From NCBI GenBank assembly GCA_032718475.1, contig JAUCBJ010006346.1, positions 1 to 20,109 of the forward strand: a stretch of 20,109 bases of DNA, given 5' to 3'. The translations under genes and the position numbers were made by a program. The notes under the pieces are model-generated. The model was not told the DNA's origin, did no database searches, and saw nothing but the letters and a program-made list of their open reading frames with translations. Source of the stretch: Nemertoderma westbladi. Taxonomy: Eukaryota > Xenacoelomorpha > Nemertodermatida > Nemertodermatidae. The number at the start of each line of letters is the position of its first letter. Position 1 is the first letter of the stretch. This document shows, in pieces, positions 1 to 7,934 of the stretch.

Positions 1-99
1 CGTCACATAGAATTCCCGATTTGATCCGGCCCATTCAGTAACACCGTGTTGGAGAATTACCGATAAAGGAGGTCTGTTACTCGGTTTGGGCAATGTCAT
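1..99 (-). CDS. Partial 33-codon open frame running off the left edge, unknown function
   Basis: On the minus strand an ATG at 99-97, with A at -3, opens a frame that stays open to the window edge. It begins MTLPKPSNRPP and later contains HGVTEWAGSNREF. The residue mix looks protein-like rather than like translated AT-rich noise. The frame is closed upstream by TGA only five codons before the ATG. An alternative is that the TTGTAG just upstream is a 3' splice site and this is an internal exon. No family is recognised. It could be a host exon or the end of another transposon, and only the flanking sequence can decide. Confidence 0.3.
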   Translation of the reverse strand, partial: MTLPKPSNRPPLSVILQHGVTEWAGSNREFYVT

Positions 100-756
100 T
101 ATTCTACAACATCAATCGGTATAATTAATAATAATTGTCTCCATTAGGTAAAATGTTGTACGAATGATAATAATGTACCGTCACACCTTTCAAGTACCTA
201 CAAATACAGTACAATACTACAGCAGTACAATATACTAAATTTTAATTAATTTACAAGTTTGTACAGCGAATTTTTTTGAGGCTCATCGAGGATTGTACCT
301 ACAGTATATTTTTATGGGTATTTGGTTTATTATTTTATACTTTCTAAGATTACATGACTTAGGGTTAGGGTTACAGGACATTTTTAATTAAGGGATTAGG
401 CCGCCACTACTTTAAACAGCCAAACAAAGCACCCCAACCAATCGTGACATTCCCAATAATAATAAAATAAAAGGTAAAATAATTAAAATCAAAGGGAAAT
501 ATCAATTGTTTTAACTTTTATATGTTTATACATAATATATATAACTGCATAATTGATAAATATAAAAAGTATAATAAAGAAACTAACTACAAAAATACAG
601 TATTATAATTTATTATACACGATTCTCGGGTTTGTTTCACTTTATTCATTAATTATTTTGATACTGAACCAGACTTGTATTACTGCTAATGATTATTCTT
701 TATATTTTTAAATCGATATTTATCGATGTCAAATCGTTAAATCATAACTTTGATTG

Positions 757-779
757 GAGGGGAGGGAGAGGGGGGGGGG
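757..779 (+). repeat. G-rich purine tract with G-quadruplex potential
   Basis: A run of G blocks separated by single A residues and ending in nine G. The plus strand has enough G runs to form a quadruplex. It lies in AT-rich DNA with no gene nearby. Confidence 0.6.
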
Positions 780-1319
780 TTTAATTGCCATAAATAGGCC
801 TGCTGACTTAATTCCCTAAAGTTTCAAATTTACCTTCTATACCATAATGTTATACAGTATATCATAATTATTAATTACAATTAATATAATCAAATTCATA
901 TGTAAAAATATTCGAAAAAGCTCAAGTTATAGTAGGTACAATGTACCTAAATAGTGGAGTACAATTTTTAATTAAATTCAATAAATTTATAACGTCATAA
1001 AATAATATAATACAGTAGATAAATTTCTATGCAAGTACTCAATTATCTTCGCGAGTTCATCACGGTTTGTAGATATGAATAATGATGTTATTTATTATTA
1101 TTGATGGATTTTTATTTCGGTTATGAGAATTCTGATGATCCCTTGCTAGCTAGCTACCTGGTGTACAGCCGCAGCTGGGATGCGTGGAATTACAGGGTGT
1201 GGCACTCAATGAGCTGCAGTAGCAGCCAATCAGAGAATGCAAGTCATTGTCTTTTAAGTTAATAAAACACAATCTACTGGCGAAACGTTACCGGCACTAG
1301 CTGCGGGAAGTTGAAGCCT

Positions 1320-1370
1320 ACTAAATCAATCTATACACTAAATCAATCTATACACTAAATCAATCTATAC
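1320..1370 (+). repeat. 17-bp tandem repeat, three copies
   Basis: Three uninterrupted, identical copies of ACTAAATCAATCTATAC, followed by a degenerate continuation (GCGAAATCATCC). The exact identity suggests a young minisatellite. Confidence 0.85.
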
Positions 1371-1523
1371 GCGAAATCATCCTACCTGAGATTCGGAGAC
1401 TCTAATAGATTTTCAATTGCATCCGATTTATAAGTGAAGAAAATAAAAAATGAGTAAATTTTTATTGAAAATAATTACTTTTTAAAAATAAATTACTAGT
1501 ATTTATGATTGTGTGTGTATACT

Positions 1524-1787
1524 ACTACGATCGGCATGCTGCATTGCAGCTGCATTTTTAAGAATGCTGTGCCGGCTTGTCAACAAAATTACACCGTCAC
1601 AACTCCCTATCACCCATGACATTTGCTAGATCATCCGCATCTTTAAGGCCAGTGTCCTTTAAGATGCGTCTCAAGAAAGTCATGGGCTGTCCACCATGCT
1701 TATTCACTCCATGAGGCTGCCAAAGTACAAGATTATGCACTGGCTGGTCCTCACGGCGAAAGCAATGTCCTGCAAAGCGGAGGCGAT
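1524..1787 (-). mobile_element. 5'-truncated (TAG)n-tailed LINE, 3' end (copy 1)
   Basis: On the minus strand this piece matches the last codons and 3' UTR of the longer copy at 9685-10635. It covers the stretch around GHCFRREDQPVHNLVLWQP, the GVNKHGGQPMTF stretch, a stop, then a 3' UTR of about 45 bp containing GCAGCTGCAATGCAGC and a TAG-type tail. It is flanked by perfect 15-bp direct repeats, TTGTGTGTGTATACT, at 1509-1523 and 1788-1802. They mark a target-primed insertion severely truncated at its 5' end. The intact duplication makes this one of the younger insertions in the window. The clade is uncertain; the short 3' UTR and trinucleotide tail suggest an RTE-like element. Confidence 0.9.
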
Positions 1788-1802
1788 TTGTGTGTGTATA
1801 CT

Positions 1803-2405
1803 GTACAGTATCCCTCTGTATTATATATAATGTAATAGTAGAAGACAGATCAATTCGGCCATCTCAATCAAATCCCATATTTCACGCTAAAATCATATTT
1901 TAATCTCGACAGAAATAATCTCGAGAACTACAGTAATACACATGTTTCGAAGATAATTTCAATTTAATTGAGTCTGTAAAAAAGCATGAGAAATACCACC
2001 TCTGCATAACATTTCAGGTTCAATATTTATTATTCGAGAACAAAATATATCAAACTACCATCTTTATAATAGATTTTCACATAAAGTGATCAATTACTAA
2101 TTATTTCAACCAATGTACTGTATAATACAAATATGTAGGCCTACTACTGTATAATACTTCATGGCCTTCTTCAGACGCAGGACAATAACTACCTACAGTA
2201 ACTACTGCACTACAGATTAAGAAACGATCTAGTTTACTAGTAGCGAAAGTAATGCAGCAGATAGTTATTGTGTGCAAATATCATTTCAAATATCATTTAA
2301 AACGCCCCTATCTCAGCTATTCATCAACAAAATTTACATTTTAAGTTAAATTTCTAATAGGCCTACATATTCTGAATCTCTGCTTTACACATTTCCTTCA
2401 ATCTT
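1803..2405. other. Intervening AT-rich DNA between two LINE fragments
   Basis: No coding signal or recognised repeat. It separates two fragments of the same LINE family that lie in opposite orientation. TAGGCCTAC words occur near 2136 and 2358. Confidence 0.4.
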
Positions 2406-2736
2406 TACATTGTGTCAAGTACAATGAACACATCTCCAATCAGACTCTATACAACATTTGAGGTGTTCCAGTAATCTCTCCTAGCTTGTCACTTGAATGG
2501 AACCGCTTCCGCTCTGCAGGACAGGATATTTCTTTCGTCGTGAGGACCAGCCAGGGCATAATCTTGTGCTTTAGCGCCCTAGTAGAGTGAATAAGCATGG
2601 TGGACAGACCATGACTTTCTTGAGACGCATTTTAAAGGACACTGGCCTTGAAAATGCGGATGATCTAGCAAATGTCATGGGTGATAGGATGTTGTGGCGG
2701 AGCAATTTTGTCGATAAGCCGGCACAGCATTCTTAA
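2406..2736 (+). mobile_element. Decayed (TAG)n-tailed LINE, 3' coding end (copy 2)
   Basis: Plus-strand DNA homologous to 10268-10594 of the long copy. It starts at TACATTGTGTCAAGTACAATG, passes through the stretch matching GHCFRREDQPVHNL and GVNKHGGQPMTF, and ends exactly at the family stop (CAGCATTCTTAA). It carries more substitutions and small indels than copy 1, so the reading frame is broken and it is probably older. It lacks the family 3' UTR and TAG tail; a short TATATACATATA follows instead. No target duplication was found. Confidence 0.85.
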
Positions 2737-2860
2737 TATATACATATATCCCTCACTGACAATTTTTTCTGACAGTAACTATCCCTGCTCTTTGAGCGGG
2801 CTCCTAATTAGGTCTAATGTAATTTATAATGTAATGTAAAATATAATTTCGTTCTTATTA
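2737..2860 (+). repeat. Possible LINE 3' end: hairpin followed by TGTAA-rich tail
   Basis: CCCTGCTC TTT GAGCGGG (2783-2800) can fold into a stem of about seven pairs with a three-base loop. It is followed within about 20 bp by AATGTAA repeats (about 2817-2840). A 3' hairpin with a short-repeat tail is what L2/CR1-type LINEs often carry, so this may be a 3' end from another LINE. No coding part is attached. Confidence 0.3.
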
Positions 2861-3071
2861 GGTGTATTACAAGGTGAAAGCCCCTCCCCTTTACTTTTTG
2901 CACTGTTTATCAATGATCTGGATTCCGAATTGAGATTAGGTAGGGTTAATGGTATTAGTTTCGGTTATGCTAAATTATTTTTGCTGTTATACGCAGACGA
3001 CATCGTAGCCTACTAATATCTGATTCTCAAGGTGGATTACAAGGCTCTTTACATATACTATATTCATACTG
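2861..3071 (+). pseudogene. LINE-A reverse transcriptase fragment (motifs B and C)
   Basis: The first frame reads GVLQGESPSPLLFALFINDL, the RT motif that precedes the catalytic site. It then reads LLLYADDIVAY, the YADD catalytic box, and hits TAA. A single-base shift reopens the frame (SDSQGGLQGSLHILYSY), the usual stretch after YADD in this group. The sequence then stops abruptly at 3071. The protein resumes at about 6538 with VNLDTSEIVVFRKGG, so the element is split by the 3072-6527 insert. No N-terminal RT or endonuclease region is present upstream, so this copy is 5'-truncated. It is dead: stop, frameshift and several later stops. Confidence 0.88.
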
Positions 3072-3083
3072 ACTGTACACGTT

Positions 3084-3103
3084 CGTGGGGCCTTCGCGCA
3101 GCA
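3084..3103 (+). repeat. Left arm of outer inverted pair (partner 6298-6317)
   Basis: CGTGGGGCCTTCGCGCAGCA here matches the reverse complement of 6298-6317 at 19 of 20 positions. The bases just inside each arm also look related (CAGTTAT, AAATTAAAAT on the left; CAGTTATAAT, AAATTTAAAAT on the right in reverse complement), so the repeat may be a long diverged terminal inverted repeat. The left arm also folds on itself (GGCCTTCG/CGAGGCC). Confidence 0.7.
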
Positions 3104-3234
3104 CGAGGCCCAGTTATGAGATACAAATTAAAATTGTGCGACTGTATCACAAAATCAGGTTATGAGAGATTAACCCACACCACCAATTAATCAAAGAAAG
3201 GGGGACAGTACGTGTTCACCCCTTTTAATCTGCA

Positions 3235-3258
3235 CCCCCCCCCCCCCCCCCTCCCCCC
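3235..3258 (+). repeat. Poly-C tract
   Basis: Seventeen C, one T, then six C. Tracts of similar length occur at 4902-4918 and 20030-20051. Confidence 0.9.
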
Positions 3259-3344
3259 AATACATAACCGCGACATCTACCACCCACGGAAGGGTAGCAC
3301 GAACTTATTTCCAAACGCACGTTCAATATGCAAAGCCAGGTGGT

Positions 3345-3797
3345 TTATAGGAATATAATCAATGCAGTACTCGTCTTCATTATAAGCCTCTTTGCGTTCG
3401 ACCTGTTTTGTATTAAAATATATTTATTAAACGCAGGCTGACGCTCTTTATAATAATAATACCTAGCAGCTTCCAGACTTTCAATCTTTACTGCCGCGCA
3501 AACCCCGCAGAGGAAGTTTTGGTTTGAGAGATCAAGCCCATCGGCAATTGGTGTTTCAATTTCGGTCCAGGAACTCTGACAATGGGAGCAGTCAATCTTA
3601 GCTGTGGTCCATTCCCGTGGTTTCGGCTTCCTTTTCTTCGTCCCAATGACAGATTCTTCTGAAGACGTTCGATTCGCTTTCAGTTTATTGTTGGCGTTTG
3701 TGTTTTGAAGTTGTATTCGAGTGGACAGTCGCGCCGGTTTCGAGGTAACCATACCGACCTGTGATAAGCGTTGGTTTTGTTGAGTGCCGGTATTCAT
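3345..3797 (-). CDS. Hypothetical protein with CxxC...CxxC zinc-binding pattern
   Basis: A 150-codon frame starting at ATG 3797-3795. Residues 1-60 are polar and Ser/Thr/Asn-rich. A basic patch KKRKPKPR (about 54-61) follows, which could act in nuclear import or nucleic-acid binding. Then come CSHC (about 70-73) and CGVC (about 97-100), about 23 residues apart, as in a zinc ribbon or treble-clef finger. The next stretch is VKIESLEAA. ORF1 proteins of some LINEs carry a zinc finger followed by a coiled coil, so it may be such an N-terminus; that is inference. A GT donor-like site (CTAG|GTATTA) near 3462 raises the chance that the last 40 or so residues, which look random, are intron. No homologue is recognised. 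Confidence 0.4.
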   Translation of the reverse strand: MNTGTQQNQRLSQVGMVTSKPARLSTRIQLQNTNANNKLKANRTSSEESVIGTKKRKPKPREWTTAKIDCSHCQSSWTEIETPIADGLDLSNQNFLCGVCAAVKIESLEAARYYYYKERQPAFNKYILIQNRSNAKRLIMKTSTALIIFL

Positions 3798-3998
3798 CTT
3801 CTCTCACCTCTTCAATGTCAGATGTTGCAAATACTGATAACACGAATAACGGTATATATTTCAATACTTGACAATAGTAATATATATAATTTAGATAACT
3901 ATTTTATATCTGTACTGTTGAGCAAACTCTACATAAATTCCAACCTGTGTATCGCCGGTAGTGCTGTTGCTGTGCAAGTGCTGAAGTGCTAGTTGCCA

Positions 3999-4016
3999 CC
4001 GGTCAGCCGGTACCGG
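3999..4016 (+). repeat. Left arm of middle inverted pair (partner 6087-6103)
   Basis: GGTCAGCCGGTACC here pairs with GGTACCGGCTGACC on the right. It lies just outside the 4031-4102 arm. On the right the same two arms are about 200 bp apart, as if one side had gained an insertion. Confidence 0.55.
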
Positions 4017-4030
4017 TAGTAGGGTGGTAC

Positions 4031-4102
4031 CATGGCCTACTACACACAGGCCATGACAAGGACTTTGCTGTGAAATTAGCGTAGGCTGACTGCTGAATTA
4101 TC
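4031..4102 (+). repeat. Left arm of inner inverted pair (partner 5806-5877)
   Basis: About 60 bases from CATGGCCTACTACACACAGG to the GCTGACTG stretch are identical to the reverse complement of 5815-5877, and a looser match continues inward to TTATCA. Each arm carries its own hairpin at the outer end (CATGGCCT, nine-base loop, AGGCCATG). The near identity over 1.85 kb indicates a recent or gene-converted pair. Confidence 0.85.
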
Positions 4103-4239
4103 AAATATTATATTTTCCACGAATGCAGGGTCCATATTTAAAAGAAGATGACTAGATTTTCGTAAGTAATTTAATTGAAACAGTATTTAATAATTAATTA
4201 AATAATTATCGCTAGAGTTCCTGCAGCTTTTATTTGTTT

Positions 4240-4620
4240 GTGGCTGCCTCTGGCTATGTTTGTGGCAGGAATGTTTGAACGCTTATAAGTCAGTCAATCA
4301 AGGATGAAATGGAACCAAACTTGGTACACATGTAGTCTATAAAAAATGTTGAAATTCTACACACAGACAGACTTCTACAGTTCCCCTGTCTGCCGCTAGG
4401 GGGCGAATTAACAGAAACGTAAAAATAGCTGTAATTATAGAGCCAACGATCAGATTCATCTGAAATTTAGTAGTAGTTACCTAAGAGCATTGCATAATTA
4501 GAAATTCTACAGACTTTTACAGTTCCTGTCTGCCGCTAGTGGGGAATTGTTAGAGCTCCAGTTCAACGTGCTTAGCACGGTTTAATAAACAATAAATTAA
4601 TTATTTTATTCAATACAGTA
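4240..4620 (+). repeat. Dispersed-repeat segment with an internal duplication
   Basis: It contains AAACTTGGTACACATGTAG after AAGGATGAAATGG (about 4300-4335). The same words occur inverted at about 6357-6392 (GTGTACCAAGTTTGG, then TTTCATCAAGG), so both belong to one repeat family. Within this segment, GAAATTCTACA-CAGACTTCTACAGTTCC-CTGTCTGCCGCTAG occurs at about 4352-4400 and again, shortened, at about 4500-4541. It ends near a small hairpin CGTGC-TTA-GCACG at about 4568-4580. Confidence 0.55.
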
Positions 4621-4747
4621 ATTATAACAGTAAAATGCAATGTAATCTATTTTTTAGTAAAATCAAGAGACAGGAGGGGGGTGGGACTGGACGCAAATCC
4701 CATCTTGGCGAATTAATATCCCGCCTCAATATTAATTTCTCAATTTT

Positions 4748-4833
4748 GGGAAAGGAGCAGGTTACAGTGGCACGTTATTTTAACCAAAACAATAAAGTAA
4801 ACACAATAGAACAGGTTACAGTTTTATTTTTGA
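4748..4833 (+). repeat. Short dispersed repeat GGTTACAG...TAACCAAAACAATAAA (two copies)
   Basis: The full copy at 4748-4797 reads GGAGCAGGTTACAGTGG, a short variable part, then TAACCAAAACAATAAA. A partial copy at 4808-4833 repeats CAGGTTACAG. The same motif appears at 18791-18833 (plus) and at 19514-19568 and 19587-19631 (minus). The ends GGTTA and TAACC are complementary. Confidence 0.75.
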
Positions 4834-4901
4834 GAGTAATCAGCTGTTGTTATTTGCGTCCAATTTCCCTTTGGAGAGGGATGAATTTTTATTGCGTCCA
4901 G

Positions 4902-4918
4902 CCCCCCCCCCCCCCCCC
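4902..4918 (+). repeat. Poly-C tract of 17
   Basis: Seventeen consecutive C residues in otherwise AT-rich DNA, about 70 bp after the partial dispersed-repeat copy. Confidence 0.9.
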
Positions 4919-5084
4919 TATCTTGAAATCAAATACCAAAAATATATTTATTATATGAACAATCTATTTGGAAATTGTAAGTTCGGCTTATCTCTTTACC
5001 ATAAGCTCAGTATCTTTATCTGGTGTGTTTTTATTATTTTACCAATTATTTAATACGTTTGATAGAATTGAATAACACCGCCCA

Positions 5085-5690
5085 ACACAACCAACTCTCT
5101 ATCCGCCTCGAGCTGTCGTGCATCGAGAATACGAGAAACTCGATCGAAATACCTGCTTATCCCAGTAGTATCCGTCCGTAGTCACCGGACCGCTGCGGTT
5201 TACTCCCGTAGAACAGTAGAATTCCCGCAGCTTTCGACCCAATTCGACAACGAATTCGCTTCACACTTTCACGTCGCAGAGAACGTAATCCAGTGCGATA
5301 CGGTACAAGTATGTCCGACGTTCAACCATTTCCCCCAGGCGATACCAGGATCCGGGCCGCCGCTAAACCCAGATCGCAATCCTCGTCGATTCGTCCAGTC
5401 GTCGACGTAAGTCAGTAAGTGGGACTCTTCCCACCGCACTCCAAGGTGGGTGACCGGAGTGAGGCATGAGGAACTTGGCAGTGGCCCGCATTAAGATCTG
5501 ACCGACCGCCGTATTCCCAGTGTCTGAGTGTAGTAAATACCCAAATAGAATCATACTGACAAACAAGCAATTCCGTAGTATTCCCCCGTTAATCACCTCT
5601 TGAAGCAACTCGGCTGCTCGGGTCCAGATACATCAGACTGTCGGGAGCGTTTCAGACAGTAATGGAGCGGCATTTGCGAATATTTCCAAT
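5085..5690. other. CpG-rich island inside the composite insertion
   Basis: Base composition changes sharply from AT-rich flanks to a stretch full of CG dinucleotides and then back. Open frames exist on both strands: a plus frame from about 5208 to 5413 and a minus frame 5608-5363 (81 codons, containing LLHSDTGNTAVGQ). Neither was recognised. The composition suggests a separate origin: captured host promoter/exon DNA, or the leader of an autonomous element. Confidence 0.5.
5311..5406 (+). CDS. Candidate first coding exon ending at a consensus splice donor
   Basis: ATG at 5311 has A at -3 and opens 32 codons beginning MSDVQPFPPGDTRIRAAAK, rich in Arg, Ser and Pro. The exon candidate ends GTCGAC at 5406 and is followed immediately by GTAAGTCAG, an almost ideal donor; in-frame TAA follows at 5416. 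The frame is also open upstream of the ATG to a TAG near 5205, so the start could be further upstream. No acceptor or second exon could be identified, and no family is recognised. It could be a captured gene fragment or the start of an element's own protein. Confidence 0.3.
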
Positions 5691-5805
5691 GGTTTTATAA
5701 TAAATAAGGGGATTAAATGCTAAAACAAATGGATTATTCCTAACCCCACCCCAATACAGCAGTATACCTAACAGTATATAGCTTGTACCACAGTACCATA
5801 ATCTG

Positions 5806-5877
5806 ATAATCAGCACAGTCAGCCTACGCTAATTTCACAGCAAAGTCCTTGTCATGGCCTGTGTGTAGTAGGCCATG
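5806..5877 (-). repeat. Right arm of inner inverted pair
   Basis: Reverse complement of 4031-4102 with about 60 identical bases. The outermost bases form the same CATGGCCT/AGGCCATG hairpin. Beyond the arm both sides carry GGTACC-like words, but they do not align cleanly. Confidence 0.85.
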
Positions 5878-6297
5878 GGTGGTACCTACAGTGCGCACTA
5901 CAACGGCAGTACAGCAATACGGTGTACTGTGCCAATGCAGCAATGACTGAATGATTAGCGGTAACTATCTAAACTATTATATTATTATTACCGGTGCCGG
6001 TACTGGGCTAATTAGGCCTAAACTTTAATCACCGCAAGGGTTGCCGGGGTTAATTAGATTACATGATATGGCATGTCTGCAGGGTATGGTACCGGCTGAC
6101 CAGTATTGCAGTATTGACTGATTGCAGGATTCTCGATTCAGGGATTGAGTACAGCCTGACAGTACCGGTACACATGGTACATGCAGACAGCCCTATTGCA
6201 AAATTTGTCAGCTGATTTATCCTACAGTAATAATAATTTAACGCATTTTAAATTTGGATAAATAAATTTATTATAACTGCAATAACAGTTACACTGA

Positions 6298-6317
6298 TGC
6301 TGCACGAAGGCCCCACG
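6298..6317 (-). repeat. Right arm of outer inverted pair
   Basis: Reverse complement of 3084-3103 with one mismatch. About 40 bp further out lies the inverted GTGTACCAAGTTTGG word shared with the 4240-4620 repeat. Confidence 0.7.
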
Positions 6318-6436
6318 CAAATTCTACTTGGAAAATTTTCAAACTTTTGCCAAACAACATGTGTACCAAGTTTGGATAGATTTCATCAAGGATTGGCTGA
6401 GTTATTAACGTTTAAAATAAAATACTGAAAAAAAAC

Positions 6437-6467
6437 GCGACAGAACGACAGAACGACAGAACGACAG
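6437..6467 (+). repeat. 8-bp tandem repeat (GAACGACA)n
   Basis: Three to four units of an 8-bp repeat (ACGACAGA). It follows an A-rich run and precedes the CTCACTTCGTGGCTCGCCCC end of the composite insertion. Confidence 0.85.
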
Positions 6468-6532
6468 GTTGATTAATGGTACCCCTACGCTAAGGCTCAC
6501 TCACTTCGTGGCTCGCCCCACAGTAGCTACTG

Positions 6533-7270
6533 GCATAATGGATGTAAACCTTGATACATCAGAAATTGTGGTTTTCAGAAAGGGAGGAATAGTTTCAAAT
6601 GGGTGTTGGGTAAATCTAAAAGTAGTTAGTAGCTATGTACGTGTACTTAGGGTTAACATTTAGCTGTAGCGGCTAGTTTAATGCTGCCCAGACATTAGGC
6701 CTACTAGCCGACCAGGCAAACAAAGCTTTCTTCTCATTGCGTCGTTATTTTATGCATTTTCCTAACCTTCCTTATTCTATGTGTCGTTTTTTATTTGATA
6801 CTTTAATTAAACCCATTCTAATGTACGCTGCTAAAGTGTGAGGGAACCACACTGCAGTAGAAGTGGAACGCACTCAACTAAAGTTTTTGAAAAATTTTCT
6901 TGGTCTAAAAATGTCTACTCCAAATGTTGCAGTTGCAGACCGGTTCGTTTCCATTTTCTATTGACAGAAAATTAAGAATTATGAAATATTGGTTAAAGGT
7001 ACTGAATATGAATACCGATAGATTTCCGAAAGTTGTATACACTGTTTTGTACAATGACCTGTCAATCAACAAACTAGTTAAAAATTGGGTGTCATATATT
7101 CGTGATGTTTTATACACCACTATGGTTATAACTATGTCGTAAATTGTAATCGGAATTTGAGTAAGCTTCATTGGCAATATCCGTTTTTATAATATGTGCA
7201 ATTTATGTAATCTACATATTTATCGTGTAATCAATCATTGTTTCAATTCGCATACAAGCTAATTAAAAGC
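6533..7270 (+). pseudogene. LINE-A, region after RT (thumb and C-terminal part)
   Basis: It continues the protein broken at 3071. VNLDTSEIVVFRKGG (from about 6541) is followed, after a shift, by YLGLTFS, then ANKAFFSLRRYF and FDTLIKPILMYAAKV. A stop follows, then VERTQLKFLKNFLGLK, then in another frame IDRKLRIMKYWLKVL and FPKVVYTVLYNDL with VKNWVSYIRDVLYT. This order is that of the thumb and connecting region of animal LINEs with the 'FRKGG' motif. There are at least three stops and two frameshifts, so it is long dead. The same lineage or a relative supplies LINE-D at the right end. Confidence 0.85.
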
Positions 7271-7277
7271 AAACAGT

Positions 7278-7489
7278 AACAATAAGCTGAATAGTACTTT
7301 ACTGATTATGTCATACTGTGTGTTTCGCCTGATTTGTGTTACATCAAATTGTTTCTGATAAATTAGACTAAACAAATTAGACTATCGGTGGTTGTTTAGT
7401 CTAATTTATCAGATGCAATTTGATGTAACACAAATCAGGCGAAACATACAGTATGACATAATCAGTAAAGTGCTATTCAGCTTATTGTT
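7278..7489. mobile_element. Near-perfect 96-bp-arm hairpin element
   Basis: Arms 7278-7373 and 7394-7489 are reverse complements with only about four mismatches and a 20-bp loop. The outer ends read AACAATAAGCTGAATAG. The loop repeats AAATTAGACTA from the arm end. It lies in the decayed C-terminal part of LINE-A. It could be a small foldback/MITE or a local inverted duplication. No target duplication was found. The close match between arms implies recent origin or strong cruciform potential. Confidence 0.85.
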
Positions 7490-7656
7490 ATGTACAAATT
7501 ATAGTTTGAAACAACCCGGAATTGTGAGCTCAGTTCTTCAATGTTGGCACAGACTCACTGTTAGTTGTGAGTACTGTGAGTAAGTGCATAAAGTCACAAA
7601 TTATTGTAATTTAGGATATTTACGTGTAGGTTTATAGTATATTATATTATATTATA

Positions 7657-7915
7657 CCGCAGCTTGATCTAGTGGTGACATTTCTGTGCTTCCGATTAGG
7701 GAGCCCGGGTTCGATCCCAAGATGGGGCAGCACTGTTTGGGCACAGTGCTTTAAATGCTGCAGCCTAGTCCAACACCGGCTTTCATCCTTCAGTGGTCGA
7801 TAAATGGGAACCAAGGCATCTTGGGAAACAGAGTGGAAGGGATTACTGTGGAAGATCACCCATGGTGGTGAACAGGCATTCCTTGGCTAACGAGCCTAAA
7901 AGATTCTCCCATTCT
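7657..7915 (+). mobile_element. tRNA-derived SINE
   Basis: The 5' part has internal RNA polymerase III promoter boxes: a box A-like TGATCTAGTGG at about 7665 and a box B GGTTCGATCCC at about 7708, spaced as in a tRNA. The tRNA-like head is followed by a body of about 190 bp with CTTTCATCCTTCAGTGGTCG, resembling conserved bodies of some marine-invertebrate SINEs (inference). It is flanked by direct repeats ATTATATTATA at 7646-7656 and 7916-7926. The target is itself AT-repetitive, so the length of the duplication is uncertain. Movement would depend on an unidentified LINE. Confidence 0.85.
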
Positions 7916-7934
7916 ATTATATTATACATATTAT

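Larger units (their letters stand above)
100..1508. other. AT-rich geneless stretch
   Basis: No open frame of note and no recognised repeat family. It holds two tandem TTAGGG-like units at about 359-373, a short palindrome (ATCGATA/TATCGAT) near 713-728, a G-rich tract at 757-779, a CCAATCAG word at 1226-1233 and the 17-bp tandem repeat at 1320-1370. The part from about 1140 to 1320 is less AT-rich than its surroundings and could be the end of an unrecognised element. Confidence 0.5.
3072..6527. mobile_element. 3.4-kb composite insertion splitting LINE-A
   Basis: The LINE-A protein breaks at 3071 and resumes just after 6532. TACTG occurs on both sides (3067-3071 and 6528-6532), a possible 5-bp target duplication. 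Inside are nested inverted pairs: 3084-3103 with 6298-6317 (19 of 20 bases), about 3999-4016 with 6087-6103, and 4031-4102 with 5806-5877. This arrangement suggests one large DNA-transposon-like or foldback-like element, later modified. Alternatively it is several independent insertions. No transposase was recognised. It holds a minus-strand zinc-ribbon-like frame (3345-3797) and a CpG-rich core (5085-5690). Confidence 0.45.

Noticed and set aside
359-373. Telomere-like TTAGGG repeat
   Set aside because: Only two units, in the middle of AT-rich DNA.
1226-1270. Promoter based on CCAATCAG
   Set aside because: The single word has no nearby start site, TATA arrangement or downstream open frame.
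2783-2800. Rho-independent terminator
   Set aside because: The DNA is eukaryotic; the hairpin is more likely part of a LINE 3' end.
7657-7730. Functional tRNA gene
   Set aside because: Promoter boxes are present but no proper acceptor stem pairing is seen, and the sequence continues into a SINE body flanked by direct repeats.
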